From Aquimarina atlantica (GTDB taxonomy: Bacteria; Bacteroidota; Bacteroidia; Flavobacteriales; Flavobacteriaceae), in NCBI RefSeq assembly GCF_000626715.1, contig NZ_AQRA01000007.1, positions 124,001 through 188,000 of the forward strand: a stretch of DNA of 64,000 nucleotides, in the 5' to 3' direction. Every line of letters begins with the position of its first letter. Positions within the stretch are counted from its first letter, which is position 1. Position numbers and translations under genes: made by a program. This document shows positions 45,013 through 53,988 of this stretch, piece by piece. Under the pieces are notes generated by a model that had not been told where the DNA came from, did no database searches, and saw nothing but the letters and a program-made list of their open reading frames with translations.

Positions 45013-47400
45013 TTATTTATCAAGTTGCATTTGTGGTTCTAATTCTTTTACTGGTGTTTCTGTGGTCACCTTATCTTTTTTGCTAATTAAAATTAGTAGA
45101 GCAGGTAGTAATATAAAATCGATGATTAAGGCCGACAGAATAATAATTACCGTAATTCTAGCCATATAGCTGTTTAAAGCGAATGATGAGGTAGATAGTA
45201 CAGCAAATCCAGCCAGGAGCACTACTGTAGTAGTTACTAATGCTTTTCCAACAGTTTCAAAAGCATAGATAACTGCTTGCCTGGCATCATAACCTAATTC
45301 TCTGCGAGCTCTTAAGAATTTACTCATAAAATGAACAGTATCATCTACTATTATCCCAAGAGTCATCCCAAAAACGATAACCATTCCTGTATTAATCTGA
45401 GCTTTGTACATTGCCCAAAATCCAAACCCGATAAAAACCGGAGTAACATTAGGAATGATACTTAGAAGACCAAGTTTAAAATTTCTTAGTGCGAACATTA
45501 ATACCAGAGAGATCAATATGAGTGCAATTATATTTCCTTTAAGCATACTATCTGCTTGTCTAAAGCCCAGTTTAGAAAACATAAGAGTAGGGCTTACTCC
45601 GATAGTATGCATAGGTTTTGGAGTATTATCCTGTAACCATTTTTCGGCTCTTTTTGAAAAGGCAATCATCTCGGCGCTAGAGATATTCTGCAATGTTATA
45701 GTAACCCGACTTTCAGATTTGTCTACATTAATTTGATTATTGAGATCTAATCCAAACGGTAAAGAAAGTTCGTATAACAATAAATACTGTGCTGCTTCTT
45801 CACGACTACTAGGAACCCTGTAATAAGATTCATTATCTCCGTGCATTGATCGGTTTACTCTTCTGGCAACCTCGCTAAATGCGTTTACATGAATCACTTC
45901 GGGTTGTTCGTTAAGCCAATCTTCAAAATCATTTAGTTTTTTAAGGTATTCTGGATTATTGATCCCTCCGCTTTCTCCACTTCCAACAGAGAATTCAACA
46001 TTATAAATTCCGGTTAAGTTTTCGCTTATATAATCAGTATCACTTCTAAATTGTACTGTTTCATCAAAATAGTTGATGAACTCATCATTAAATCGATTTT
46101 TGGTAGCCAGAAATGTAAAGACACCAATTATTACTATTGATATTATTGCAAGTTTTGTAGGTTGTTTTGCTACAAAATGCCCAAGATTGGTATACCAGTT
46201 CGATTTCTCTATAAGAATGCCTTTCTTTTCTTTGACCTTTACAGGAAGAACTGCCATAAGTGCCGGTAATGCTGTGGTAGAATAGAAAAAGGCCATTGTC
46301 ATTCCAAAAGCGGTAATATTTCCTAGATCCCAAAATGGAGGTACATCTCCAAAATTCATAGTTAAAAAACCGATAACCGTAGTTAAACTAGTGATGAAAA
46401 CCGGCATGAAATTAAGACGCATAGATTCGACAAGAGCATCCTTTTTTGTATATCCGTCTTTGCGCATTTTTTGAAGCATAGTAATCAGAATATGAATACT
46501 ATCTGCTACAGCCAAAGTTAGTATCATTGTAGGAAAAACAGAAGATGGCGGTGTGAGTTTAATGCCCATAATCCCTACAAAACCAATTGCGCTCATAATA
46601 GAAAATAGCACAACAATTAAAGTAGCCAGGGTGCTAAAAAAGTTTCTGGTAAGAATGAGTGTGGTTAAGATTACAATAATCAACATAATCAGGGTTAACA
46701 TCATATCTCTCATTGAAGATTCGAAGAAAGCAGTATTAAGCGGTACTAATCCCGATGAGTGCACCTGAAAATTTGGATATTTTTCTTGGAAATCAGCAAT
46801 TGATTTTCTAACAAAAGCAGTTACTTCTGGTATCTCCTTGGCACTATCTTTTCCTGGTAGACGTACCGTTACATTAATTGCGGTAACACTTCCCTTTTCA
46901 TTAAGCAGACGATTTACCAAAAGAGGTTCTTTTAGTGCTTTTTCTTTAATCGCTTTAATTTCTGAATCAGTTTTAGAAGCAGATTCATAGGATAGATCGT
47001 CTACGTATAAATCATCCCCCTGGGCACTTGTATGCTGAAAATTTGTTACTGCATCAACACGAGAAGAGTAGGGAGTGTTCCAAGCTTCGGCTGTAAGTTC
47101 TTCAATAGCAATTAGATTCTCTTTGGTAAATATATCGCCATTAGAAGGAGAGAGTACAATAACAATATTGTCATCCTTTGTGTATTTATCCTGCAAAGCA
47201 TCAAAAGCTTCAAGTTCTGGATTAGATTCACTGAAAAATACGTGATAATCACCATCAAACTCCATATTACCCTGTGAACCAAGCCCCATCGCAATGACTA
47301 ATGTGGTAATTAATACGGGCCATTTGAATTTGATTACAAATTCTGCCCATTTCTTCGCAAACGCATTGGTAGCGTTACCTGCTTTTTTTAGTGCATTCAT
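45013..47400 (-). CDS. MMPL/RND family transporter
   Basis: The 795-residue product has the twelve-helix RND layout with two repeats: helix 1 near residue 28-48, a large periplasmic domain, helices 2-6 (about 225-400), helix 7 near 412-430, a second periplasmic domain and helices 8-12 (about 620-775). The motifs ILTLAVADSIHILI and VFGMTLGIIVDDTVHFM contain the Asp residues expected for proton coupling in the MMPL subgroup. Known members export lipids or hopanoids. Two operator copies lie upstream within 170 bases. Confidence 0.9.
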   Translation of the reverse strand: MNALKKAGNATNAFAKKWAEFVIKFKWPVLITTLVIAMGLGSQGNMEFDGDYHVFFSESNPELEAFDALQDKYTKDDNIVIVLSPSNGDIFTKENLIAIEELTAEAWNTPYSSRVDAVTNFQHTSAQGDDLYVDDLSYESASKTDSEIKAIKEKALKEPLLVNRLLNEKGSVTAINVTVRLPGKDSAKEIPEVTAFVRKSIADFQEKYPNFQVHSSGLVPLNTAFFESSMRDMMLTLIMLIIVILTTLILTRNFFSTLATLIVVLFSIMSAIGFVGIMGIKLTPPSSVFPTMILTLAVADSIHILITMLQKMRKDGYTKKDALVESMRLNFMPVFITSLTTVIGFLTMNFGDVPPFWDLGNITAFGMTMAFFYSTTALPALMAVLPVKVKEKKGILIEKSNWYTNLGHFVAKQPTKLAIISIVIIGVFTFLATKNRFNDEFINYFDETVQFRSDTDYISENLTGIYNVEFSVGSGESGGINNPEYLKKLNDFEDWLNEQPEVIHVNAFSEVARRVNRSMHGDNESYYRVPSSREEAAQYLLLYELSLPFGLDLNNQINVDKSESRVTITLQNISSAEMIAFSKRAEKWLQDNTPKPMHTIGVSPTLMFSKLGFRQADSMLKGNIIALILISLVLMFALRNFKLGLLSIIPNVTPVFIGFGFWAMYKAQINTGMVIVFGMTLGIIVDDTVHFMSKFLRARRELGYDARQAVIYAFETVGKALVTTTVVLLAGFAVLSTSSFALNSYMARITVIIILSALIIDFILLPALLILISKKDKVTTETPVKELEPQMQLDK

Positions 47401-47418
47401 ATAATTATTAGTTGTTAG

Positions 47419-47433
47419 TTGACCAGTCGACTA
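47419..47433. promoter_or_regulatory. TetR operator copy 1
   Basis: TTGACCAGTCGACTA, one of four near-identical 15-bp sites flanking the TetR gene. This copy lies 19 bases upstream of the MMPL start and would block its transcription or initiation. Confidence 0.65.
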
Positions 47434-47552
47434 TTTATATATCACAAGTCGATATGATACAGATTATTATGAGTTTTTATGTTTAGACGATTTGAATATT
47501 GATATTAGGACATGGTCTTTGATAAAATTTTAAAAACATTTACATGTTATAA

Positions 47553-47567
47553 TTGACCAGTCGACTA
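47553..47567. promoter_or_regulatory. TetR operator copy 2
   Basis: An identical TTGACCAGTCGACTA, 153 bases upstream of the MMPL start, in the same orientation as copy 1. Confidence 0.65.
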
Positions 47568-47634
47568 TTTTTTATTGTTTGATTTACTAAATTATGGTTT
47601 ATATCATATTTTAAGATTATTTAAAAGTTAACAA

Positions 47635-47649
47635 TTGACCGGTCGTCTA
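47635..47649. promoter_or_regulatory. TetR operator copy 3
   Basis: TTGACCGGTCGTCTA, a variant of the same motif, 18 bases beyond the end of the TetR gene and about 235 bases upstream of the MMPL start. Confidence 0.6.
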
Positions 47650-47667
47650 CATGTTATTCAAAAAAAA

Positions 47668-48273
47668 TTATTTTAAAAACAATTGCCTGGTCATATTCAT
47701 TACATTATCCATTGGATAAGCACTTTGAGTCTCTTTCATAGTTGTCATTGCTCCTTTACCAGCATCTTCAATAAAATCAACCATGTTTACTACATCAATC
47801 GAAGCATCTATTTCTCCTTGTTTTTGAGCTTCTAAGGCAACAATAATAATTTCTGATTTTATCGTGTCATGTTTTTCTAAGACTGCCTCTCTTATATTTT
47901 CATTATGTTCGGCCATTTCATTACTTAGATTGCAGGCCATACATCCATTTTTGCATTCTAATTCTTTTTTTACTACCTCAATTCGGTATTCATAAAAATT
48001 GATCAGACGTTGTTTTGGAGAAAAGGATTTGTCACGTAAAATTACTAAAGCAGGAGTAACCTGTGTTGTAAAATATTTGTCCAAAGCCTTAATTGCAAAA
48101 TCTTCTTTACTATCAAAATAAAAGTAAAAAGAACCTTTAGGAACGTCAGCTGCCTTAACAATGTCATTTACACTAGTACCATTATAACCTTTAGACCAAA
48201 TGATTTCCATCCCTTTTTCTAAAAGGTAATCAGCTTTGATCTCATGTTTTATGGTTTTCGACATTATTTTCAT
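47668..48273 (-). CDS. TetR/AcrR family transcriptional repressor
   Basis: The 201-residue product has the TetR DNA-binding domain: helix-turn-helix TSVNDIVKAADVPKGSFYFYF (residues about 34-54, cited in part) followed by SKEDFAIKALDKYF. The C-terminal ligand domain includes CKNGCMACNLSNEMAEHNE, typical of one TetR subgroup. An alternative start three codons later (MSKTIK) is equally possible. Four copies of a shared 15-bp motif flank it, one in its own promoter, so it likely represses both itself and the MMPL operon. The inducer is unknown. Confidence 0.92.
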   Translation of the reverse strand: MKIMSKTIKHEIKADYLLEKGMEIIWSKGYNGTSVNDIVKAADVPKGSFYFYFDSKEDFAIKALDKYFTTQVTPALVILRDKSFSPKQRLINFYEYRIEVVKKELECKNGCMACNLSNEMAEHNENIREAVLEKHDTIKSEIIIVALEAQKQGEIDASIDVVNMVDFIEDAGKGAMTTMKETQSAYPMDNVMNMTRQLFLK

Positions 48274-48283
48274 TTTGGGACGA

Positions 48284-48305
48284 CAAAAATATGACCAGTC
48301 GTCTA
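48284..48305 (-). promoter_or_regulatory. tetR promoter with operator copy 4
   Basis: On the minus strand a -7 box TATTTTTG (48284-48291) lies 11 bases before the tetR start. The motif ATGACCAGTCGTCTA (48291-48305, plus-strand reading) sits immediately upstream of it, between the -7 and -33 positions. This arrangement predicts autorepression. Confidence 0.6.
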
Positions 48306-48545
48306 GTAAAGCAAATTTTTTACTGTTAAAGTTTTCTTTATACAGTGTAAGTTGTTGATTTTTAGTATAATTAGGTATTTTGTGTAAAATGAATGTACAA
48401 AAATACTTTTACCGCTTAACATATAATCAATACTGCAAATTTATGCTGTTTGCTATTACAATCTATGAAATTATATCGAATTTTTATGTACTCATCCCAG
48501 ATATAGGATAGAAAACAAGTGAAAATATGACCAGGCAATTTAGAA

Positions 48546-49061
48546 TTATTGATCTCTAATAGGTAACATATTAGAAGTGTCGACAGGAAAACTATCATAT
48601 TTATTGTAAAGTTTTAAATATTTTTCTGGGTCAATGGTGTCGCTGTTAAGCGTTTCATACAATCCTCTAAAAAAACCTTCTCTTTTCTGTGAAGGATTAA
48701 AAAGTAAGGTAAGCCGAACTTCTTCATCGGTATCATTTTGAAATCCGTGTGGGGTAAATCTGGGAGCATATGCTACAGTACCAGGGCCGATCAGATGTTT
48801 ATTGCCTTTTGCTCCTGTAAAAAGAGTGAGTGTTCCTTTATTTACAATAAAAGTTTCGTCCATAAATCTATGATAATGTAACTTGGCGCCAATAGCTCGA
48901 GGTGCTAAAACGATTTCATAAACTCCTAACTGATCATTCGATAATTCACTAGTTAGTTTAAAAGTAAAGGAAATACCATTCATAGTAAATGTTTCTCCTT
49001 CATTAGGCTGGATTAATACTTCTTTATTTTCTAGCGTATCATTAAAAAAATCTTCTTTCAT
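48546..49061 (-). CDS. Cupin domain protein
   Basis: The 171-residue product carries a single cupin domain, with the metal-binding motif 1 as GAKLHYHRFMDETFIVNKG (residues about 53-71; His, His, Glu visible) and motif 2 as PGTVAYAPRFTPHGFQN (His near 108). Such proteins may be dioxygenases, isomerases or sensors; the sequence does not decide. It is 6 bases downstream of the azoreductase gene, and both follow the sigma factor gene on the same strand. Confidence 0.85.
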   Translation of the reverse strand: MKEDFFNDTLENKEVLIQPNEGETFTMNGISFTFKLTSELSNDQLGVYEIVLAPRAIGAKLHYHRFMDETFIVNKGTLTLFTGAKGNKHLIGPGTVAYAPRFTPHGFQNDTDEEVRLTLLFNPSQKREGFFRGLYETLNSDTIDPEKYLKLYNKYDSFPVDTSNMLPIRDQ

Positions 49062-49067
49062 TGTGTT

Positions 49068-49682
49068 TTAGTTTTTAAAAATTGTGTCTATTTGTTTATG
49101 AATGTTCGCAATATTATGCTGTAGAACATCGGTTTTGCTGGTTCCTTCAAGCGAAAAAATGTTTTTTACCATAATCCCCATATGATGCAGTATTGCGCTT
49201 AGATAGGGTTCCTGAAAATCATAAGCCTGCATAGAAGTACCCATATAAGTCCCTCCTTTTACTAGTGCCAGGTAAGCTTTTTTATCTTTTAATAACCCAT
49301 AATAAGAACCATCTTTGTGTATGCCAAAGGTGTGGTCTATTCTTACAATATGATCGATATATGCTTTAAGATTAGATGGAATATTTAAGTTGTATAGCGG
49401 ACTACTTATCAATATTTCATCAGCTACACTTAATTCTTTAATTAGTTGATCCGATAGAGCAGTAGCTGCTATAACTTCTTCGGTCATACGTTCTTTTGAA
49501 GTATAAAACCCTTGTATTGTTGTGTCATGTATATGAGGTATAACAGAAGTTACTAAATCTCTATAAATAACTTTACCTGATGGATGTAATGCTCTCCATT
49601 TTGTTTCGAGATAATCTGCCAATTCTCTAGAGTGAGATCCTTGCGTTCTAGAGCTTGAATCAATTCTTAATAATGTTTTCAT
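49068..49682 (-). CDS. azoR: FMN-dependent NADH-azoreductase
   Basis: The 204-residue product has a flavodoxin-like fold: RIDSSSRTQGSHSRELADYL at the N-terminus (FMN phosphate loop), ISSPLYNLNIPSNLKAYIDH (residues about 92-111) and LALVKGGTYMG. These match AzoR, an FMN-dependent NADH:quinone/azo reductase that detoxifies quinones. Length is normal. It lies in an apparent operon, sigma factor - azoR - cupin, suggesting a stress-response role. Confidence 0.9.
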   Translation of the reverse strand: MKTLLRIDSSSRTQGSHSRELADYLETKWRALHPSGKVIYRDLVTSVIPHIHDTTIQGFYTSKERMTEEVIAATALSDQLIKELSVADEILISSPLYNLNIPSNLKAYIDHIVRIDHTFGIHKDGSYYGLLKDKKAYLALVKGGTYMGTSMQAYDFQEPYLSAILHHMGIMVKNIFSLEGTSKTDVLQHNIANIHKQIDTIFKN

Positions 49683-49737
49683 TGTATATAAAATTGTGAT
49701 TTACCTGTATGACAAATCACCATGTGAAAACGTGACA

Positions 49738-50592
49738 CTACCACATCTTTTTTGCAATATTTTTGAGTTTTTCTGGATCAACTACAGAACTGATTTTAAA
49801 TATTTTTTGATCTTGATTAATTGAAAATACTTGGCAAGATGATAATACGTCGTTATCAAAATATGCTATTGCTGGTTGGTGATTAACTTCAATATATCTG
49901 GCGTTTTGTTGCGATTGAAACTTATTAAAAACTTCAAGAATCAGCTCGATACAGTTCTGTTTTCCGTAGGTAAAATTTCTAAGAACTTTAATTTTATCAC
50001 CACCATCAGCAATCATGGTAATATCATTTGTAAAAAGTTGCTCTAACTTTTTGATATCTCTTTCTCGTATTGCAGTACTGTAATTATTAATATATTCTTC
50101 TGTGTTTTTAGTTTTAGAGATCAAATTCTTTTGACTGGGTTTTTTTAATTTGGTTTTTGCTCTACTCAACAATTTTCTCGAATTCTCAGGAGTGCTAGAA
50201 AGAACTTCAGCAATATCATTATGAGAATAATGAAATGCCTCTTTTAGTACAAAAACGGCTCTTTCTTTTACAGTCAACTGATCTAATAAAATCAATAGTG
50301 AGTATGAAACGATATCCTTTAAATATAAATCATTATCAGCAGTATCGGTAGCAATAGGCTCTGGAAGAGTGATGTTTTCTGAAATAAATTTTTTCTGTCG
50401 ATTTTTTTTATTGATCGAAGTATTAATAACCGATTTGATCAAGTATGCTTTAGGATTATCTATCTTTTTGTTTTGAAGCGAAATAAAAGTGTTTAAAGCA
50501 TCCTGAATAGCATCTTTTGCATCGTCGGCAGAACCAAGAATATTATAAGCAAATGGAAATAAAAACTCCTGATATGTGTTGAAATCAAACAT
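49738..50592 (-). CDS. SigJ-type ECF sigma factor with SnoaL-like C-terminal domain
   Basis: The 284-residue product has region 2 (YQEFLFPFAYNILGSADDAKDAIQDAL, cited in part, residues about 8-34) and region 4 (LLDQLTVKERAVFVLKEAFHYS and SSTPENSRKLLSRAKTKL, about 105-155). The C-terminal 120 residues look like a SnoaL/NTF2-like domain (REDIKKLEQLFTNDITMIAD region), as in the SigJ/ECF41-type group, where that domain replaces a separate anti-sigma factor. It probably regulates itself and the azoR-cupin genes downstream. Confidence 0.87.
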   Translation of the reverse strand: MFDFNTYQEFLFPFAYNILGSADDAKDAIQDALNTFISLQNKKIDNPKAYLIKSVINTSINKKNRQKKFISENITLPEPIATDTADNDLYLKDIVSYSLLILLDQLTVKERAVFVLKEAFHYSHNDIAEVLSSTPENSRKLLSRAKTKLKKPSQKNLISKTKNTEEYINNYSTAIRERDIKKLEQLFTNDITMIADGGDKIKVLRNFTYGKQNCIELILEVFNKFQSQQNARYIEVNHQPAIAYFDNDVLSSCQVFSINQDQKIFKISSVVDPEKLKNIAKKMW

Positions 50593-50766
50593 TGGTTTTT
50601 TAATGTATGAATAAATATGTTTCTTTAGTATATAAATGTATTATTATATGATGACAACTAAGAGACCAAAAATGTGACAAAAAAGGATAATACTTTTATT
50701 TTTTGACGAAATTTATATACGATCAGGGCTTGGTAGCTATGATGGTTTACAATTTTTATACGATAT

Positions 50767-51564
50767 ATGATTATTAAAAGCGAACTTGCCGAATTGTCCT
50801 TACAACATTTGATAAAAGAGTATTATTACTTTTCAAAAAAAATGGATGCAACGGTTAAATATGTACCTGTGATCGATGATTGTTGTTATGATTTTGTTTT
50901 CTTTAAAGAATGTAATAGTGTGCTAACGTATGGCGAGAAACAATCCATTCTTCCTATCCCTTTTAAAGTATTTACTATTCATGATCTTTCTCCTCCTTAT
51001 ACGTTAAAATTTGAAGTATCTCTTACCTTTTTTACAATTAAAGTACAACCATGGGCAAATGCACATTTTTTCTCTTACCTGGATACTTCTGGGATTATTG
51101 ATCTAAGCCTCGAAAAAGCGGGCATACTAGCTGTACGAGAGCAATTATTTAATGATGTACCAATACGTGATATGTGTACAATAGCGAGTGATTTTGTAAA
51201 AGAGCAAAGCCTTATCCTTAGTTCTTCGGCCCTTTTTGTAAAAGATGTTTGTGAGTATATATACAGTGTAAAAGGGATGACATCGGTAAATTTATTGAGC
51301 GAAAAATATAATAAAACCCGCCAATACTTAAATAGAATCTTTAAGCAAGAAGTGCTTTATAGTTTGAAGAAGTTTATCATTACGGTACGGATCATGGATT
51401 TGGTTAAATTTAAAATTAAGAACAAACATATTTCTATGACCGAACTGTGTTATACATATGATTATTTTGATCAATCACATTTTAATCGGGATTTTAAGAA
51501 AGTATGTGGTGTAACACCTATGCAATTCTTTAATGATCTCCCAGAATTTTTATTCCGTCATTAG
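50767..51564 (+). CDS. AraC family transcriptional regulator
   Basis: The 265-residue product has a C-terminal AraC-type double helix-turn-helix (residues about 165-262): VNLLSEKYNKTRQYLNRIFK and ISMTELCYTYDYFDQSHFNRDFKKVCGVTPMQF, the latter cited by its ends and diagnostic. The N-terminal 150 residues resemble the DUF6597-like sensor region of small AraC proteins. It is divergent from the sigma factor gene and 63 bases upstream of the beta-lactamase-like gene; either may be its target. Confidence 0.9.
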   Translation: MIIKSELAELSLQHLIKEYYYFSKKMDATVKYVPVIDDCCYDFVFFKECNSVLTYGEKQSILPIPFKVFTIHDLSPPYTLKFEVSLTFFTIKVQPWANAHFFSYLDTSGIIDLSLEKAGILAVREQLFNDVPIRDMCTIASDFVKEQSLILSSSALFVKDVCEYIYSVKGMTSVNLLSEKYNKTRQYLNRIFKQEVLYSLKKFIITVRIMDLVKFKIKNKHISMTELCYTYDYFDQSHFNRDFKKVCGVTPMQFFNDLPEFLFRH

Positions 51565-51627
51565 ATAAGGTTCCATTTTTACAATTTTTAATACGCTAAT
51601 TGTATTTGTTTTGTAATAAAAAAGAAA

Positions 51628-52959
51628 ATGACTCGCATTTTATTAAAATTGGTAGTATTAGTAATATTTTTAGTAGCATGTTCTAAACATAAAGAAATAA
51701 AAGTTTCAAAAGTTAATTATGAAAATAAGCCCGATGATTCGCTACTTTTAAGAAGTGATACATATTTGACAAAGCTTACCGAGTTAAAGAAATTTAATGG
51801 AGTGGTATTACTTAAGAAGGGCAAAAAAACTGTTTTGAGAAAAGCATATAATATCTCTTCAGATACGCTGTCTAAATTATTTGTAAATGTAGAAAGTCAA
51901 TTTGATCTTCGTTCTGTCTCTAAATTATTTGCCAAAGTAAGTGTACTTCAGCTAGAAAATGAAGGTAAAATTAACCCTAACGATACCATTGGTAAATATT
52001 TACCCGATTTCCCTAATGGAGGACGAATTACTATTCAACATCTTATGGACAATAGTTCGGGTTTACCCAGAGAATTTGATACTTCAATATCTAATACATT
52101 AGAACTTTCTCCAGATGAAATAGTGGCTCTGGCTTCAAAGGAAAAATTAGAGTTTGAGCCAGGTGCTGAGGTACGGTATTCTAATGTAGGTTTTCAGTTA
52201 TTATACTATATTATAGGCAAAATCAATAAAAATTCATACGCTTTATTTTTAAAAGAAAAATTCTTCAAACCGTTAAGAATGAAGAGTTCTGGTGGTAATT
52301 TTGATGCAGACCTTAGTCATTTAAAAAGCTACGCCTATGGACATTATGTTGATGATGAAAAAAACATTAAAAGTGTCGATTCTTTTTTACAGGATGAGGT
52401 AAGAATGGGTAATTTGCATTCGTCTGTAGATGATTTGGCTCAATTTCTTGCGTTCTTAGATAAAGAAAATCATGCCTCTTTGATTCATGATCATAGCATT
52501 TCGCATGCAGGAGGTACAAGAGGTAAACGAGCTTATATTCATAGAAATTTTTCACAAGATTATAGTATTGTTTTTTTAACAAATTATGATGAAATTCCTT
52601 TTGAGCAATTGGTAAGTGATTTAGAAAGTATACTTGAAGGCAAGAAGGTGAAAATGCCAAAAGCAGTACTTCGTAAATCGATCAACCTTTCTCCTCTTGT
52701 ACTTAAAAAATATGAAGGAACTTATGATTTTGTAGATGCAGGACACCTTTTAATTACCCTTAAAGTAGAAAGAGATAGTTTGTTTTTATACCAGAAAGGG
52801 CAAAATAATGGAGTACTCTATCCAGAAAGCGAAACTATGTTTTTTGGAGATAAGACTTCTGAAGAATCAATAGAATTTGTAAAAAACGAATTAGGAGATT
52901 ATTACATTTTGATGGATTTTCAGGGAGTGCAATGGGAAGGAGTAAAGGTCGATAAATAA
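51628..52959 (+). CDS. Class C beta-lactamase-related serine hydrolase lipoprotein
   Basis: The 443-residue product has a lipoprotein signal (VVLVIFLVACSK, Cys at about residue 18). The hydrolase domain shows the SxxK motif as SVSK (Ser near residue 96), the YxN motif as YSN (near 184) and an HxG-type motif HAGG (near 293). This fits peptidases and esterases of the S12 family rather than proven antibiotic resistance. The C-terminal about 100 residues form a beta-rich domain. It converges with the YceI gene with a 4-base gap. Confidence 0.87.
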   Translation: MTRILLKLVVLVIFLVACSKHKEIKVSKVNYENKPDDSLLLRSDTYLTKLTELKKFNGVVLLKKGKKTVLRKAYNISSDTLSKLFVNVESQFDLRSVSKLFAKVSVLQLENEGKINPNDTIGKYLPDFPNGGRITIQHLMDNSSGLPREFDTSISNTLELSPDEIVALASKEKLEFEPGAEVRYSNVGFQLLYYIIGKINKNSYALFLKEKFFKPLRMKSSGGNFDADLSHLKSYAYGHYVDDEKNIKSVDSFLQDEVRMGNLHSSVDDLAQFLAFLDKENHASLIHDHSISHAGGTRGKRAYIHRNFSQDYSIVFLTNYDEIPFEQLVSDLESILEGKKVKMPKAVLRKSINLSPLVLKKYEGTYDFVDAGHLLITLKVERDSLFLYQKGQNNGVLYPESETMFFGDKTSEESIEFVKNELGDYYILMDFQGVQWEGVKVDK

Positions 52960-52963
52960 ACTG

Positions 52964-53551
52964 TTAACATCCATCCTGGTTTGCGACTACAACTACTTCA
53001 AAATCAATAGTGTTTGATATGATATCATCCTTTAAATTAATAAGAAAATTTTTGGATTTATAGTTGATTTTCCACAATGTTCTGTCAATTATAAATTTAG
53101 ATTTCAGCAATACTTGGTTATTAATGTTTTCGATGGTAGATTGATACTGTATGATATGTCTTATATCATTGATGGTTAGGTAGGCGATTACATCCAGATT
53201 TGTAGCGTTTATATACCGGGTATTAATAATTTCTAATTTGGCAATTGGATATTTTTTTACATCAAAAAAATCTTCACTCTTCAAATGAGTGATCAACATT
53301 TCATTATATCGATCACCTATATTAATAATAGAATTCATATCAACCTCAAATTCTCCTCCTGTAATAAAAATACCCTTTCTACGTATAACACCATTTTTAA
53401 ATTTTACTGTGCCATTGTGTGTGTTTAAATCTAAAAGATCAGATCCTTTCCAATTAATAATACTTTTACCAGTATCTATTCTAAGTTCTTGTTGTGCATG
53501 GATTATGGAAGTTATGCATACTGTTGCCAAAACTAAAATCATTTTTTTCAT
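52964..53551 (-). CDS. YceI-like periplasmic protein
   Basis: The 195-residue product has a signal peptide (MKKMILVLATVCITSIIHAQ) and a YceI lipocalin-like fold: RIDTGKSIINWKGSDLL, a GGEFEVDMNSI strand, HLKSEDFFDVKKYPIAKLEI and the late strand FIIDRTLWKINY. YceI proteins bind polyisoprenoids and are linked to stress or isoprenoid-quinone pathways. It is divergent from the peptide cluster and separated from it by about 500 bases. Confidence 0.83.
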   Translation of the reverse strand: MKKMILVLATVCITSIIHAQQELRIDTGKSIINWKGSDLLDLNTHNGTVKFKNGVIRRKGIFITGGEFEVDMNSIINIGDRYNEMLITHLKSEDFFDVKKYPIAKLEIINTRYINATNLDVIAYLTINDIRHIIQYQSTIENINNQVLLKSKFIIDRTLWKINYKSKNFLINLKDDIISNTIDFEVVVVANQDGC

Positions 53552-53760
53552 AGCTAATATTTTCTTGTAAAACTAAAATAGATGTTGTACCGCCTGTGAA
53601 AAAAAATGTAAAAGAAGTGTCAAAAAGTGTAAATTTTTATGCAATTACTCTTCTGGTAGATTAGCACGGTAATATGTATTCTAGAATTCAACCGTAATTT
53701 ACAATGAAAGGAATATCATAATTGTTATGGTATGAATTTGAAAATTGATTTTTTTTATTA

Positions 53761-53807
53761 GAACTCATCTTCATTTTTTCTATTTCCTAAAAAATGAAGA
53801 TGAGTTC
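53761..53807. repeat. Perfect 19-bp inverted repeat
   Basis: The arm GAACTCATCTTCATTTTTT (53761-53779) is repeated as its exact reverse complement at 53789-53807 around a 9-base loop. Neither strand has a T-tract after the stem, and it lies between divergent genes, so it does not look like a normal terminator. It may be a remnant of an element, a folded RNA or a protein-binding site. Confidence 0.6.
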
Positions 53808-53931
53808 TTAGAATAGAGTGTATATTTCTCTTCTTTAGACAATTTGTTTTTCGGACAAACAAACATCCACTTTAGTTCGAAAAATGGTGCTAAGCCATTA
53901 ACAATTACAATTATTTTTTAACATTTCTTTA

Positions 53932-53988
53932 GTTGCAACAGTGTTGCGTCTGAAAAACAGGTTCTTTATATTGCAACACTGTTGCAAC
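53932..53988 (+). promoter_or_regulatory. Double operator overlapping the precursor promoter
   Basis: Two palindromic sites share the core GCAACA-N-TGTTGC: site 1 at 53935-53947 (central G) and site 2 at 53973-53985 (central C; full 17-base palindrome 53971-53987). Their centres are 38 bases apart, and the 16-base outer arms GTTGCAACAGTGTTGC and its complement form one larger inverted repeat. A TTG (53944-53946) inside site 1 and a TATATTG (53967-53973) running into site 2 could be the -33 and -7 elements, spaced 20 bases apart, so a repressor bound here would cover the promoter. The dyad shape recalls Fur/Zur-family boxes, but the regulator is unknown. Confidence 0.65.

Noticed and set aside
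51628..52959. Antibiotic-resistance beta-lactamase
   Set aside because: SxxK and YxN motifs fit the wider S12 hydrolase family; nothing shows a true beta-lactamase.
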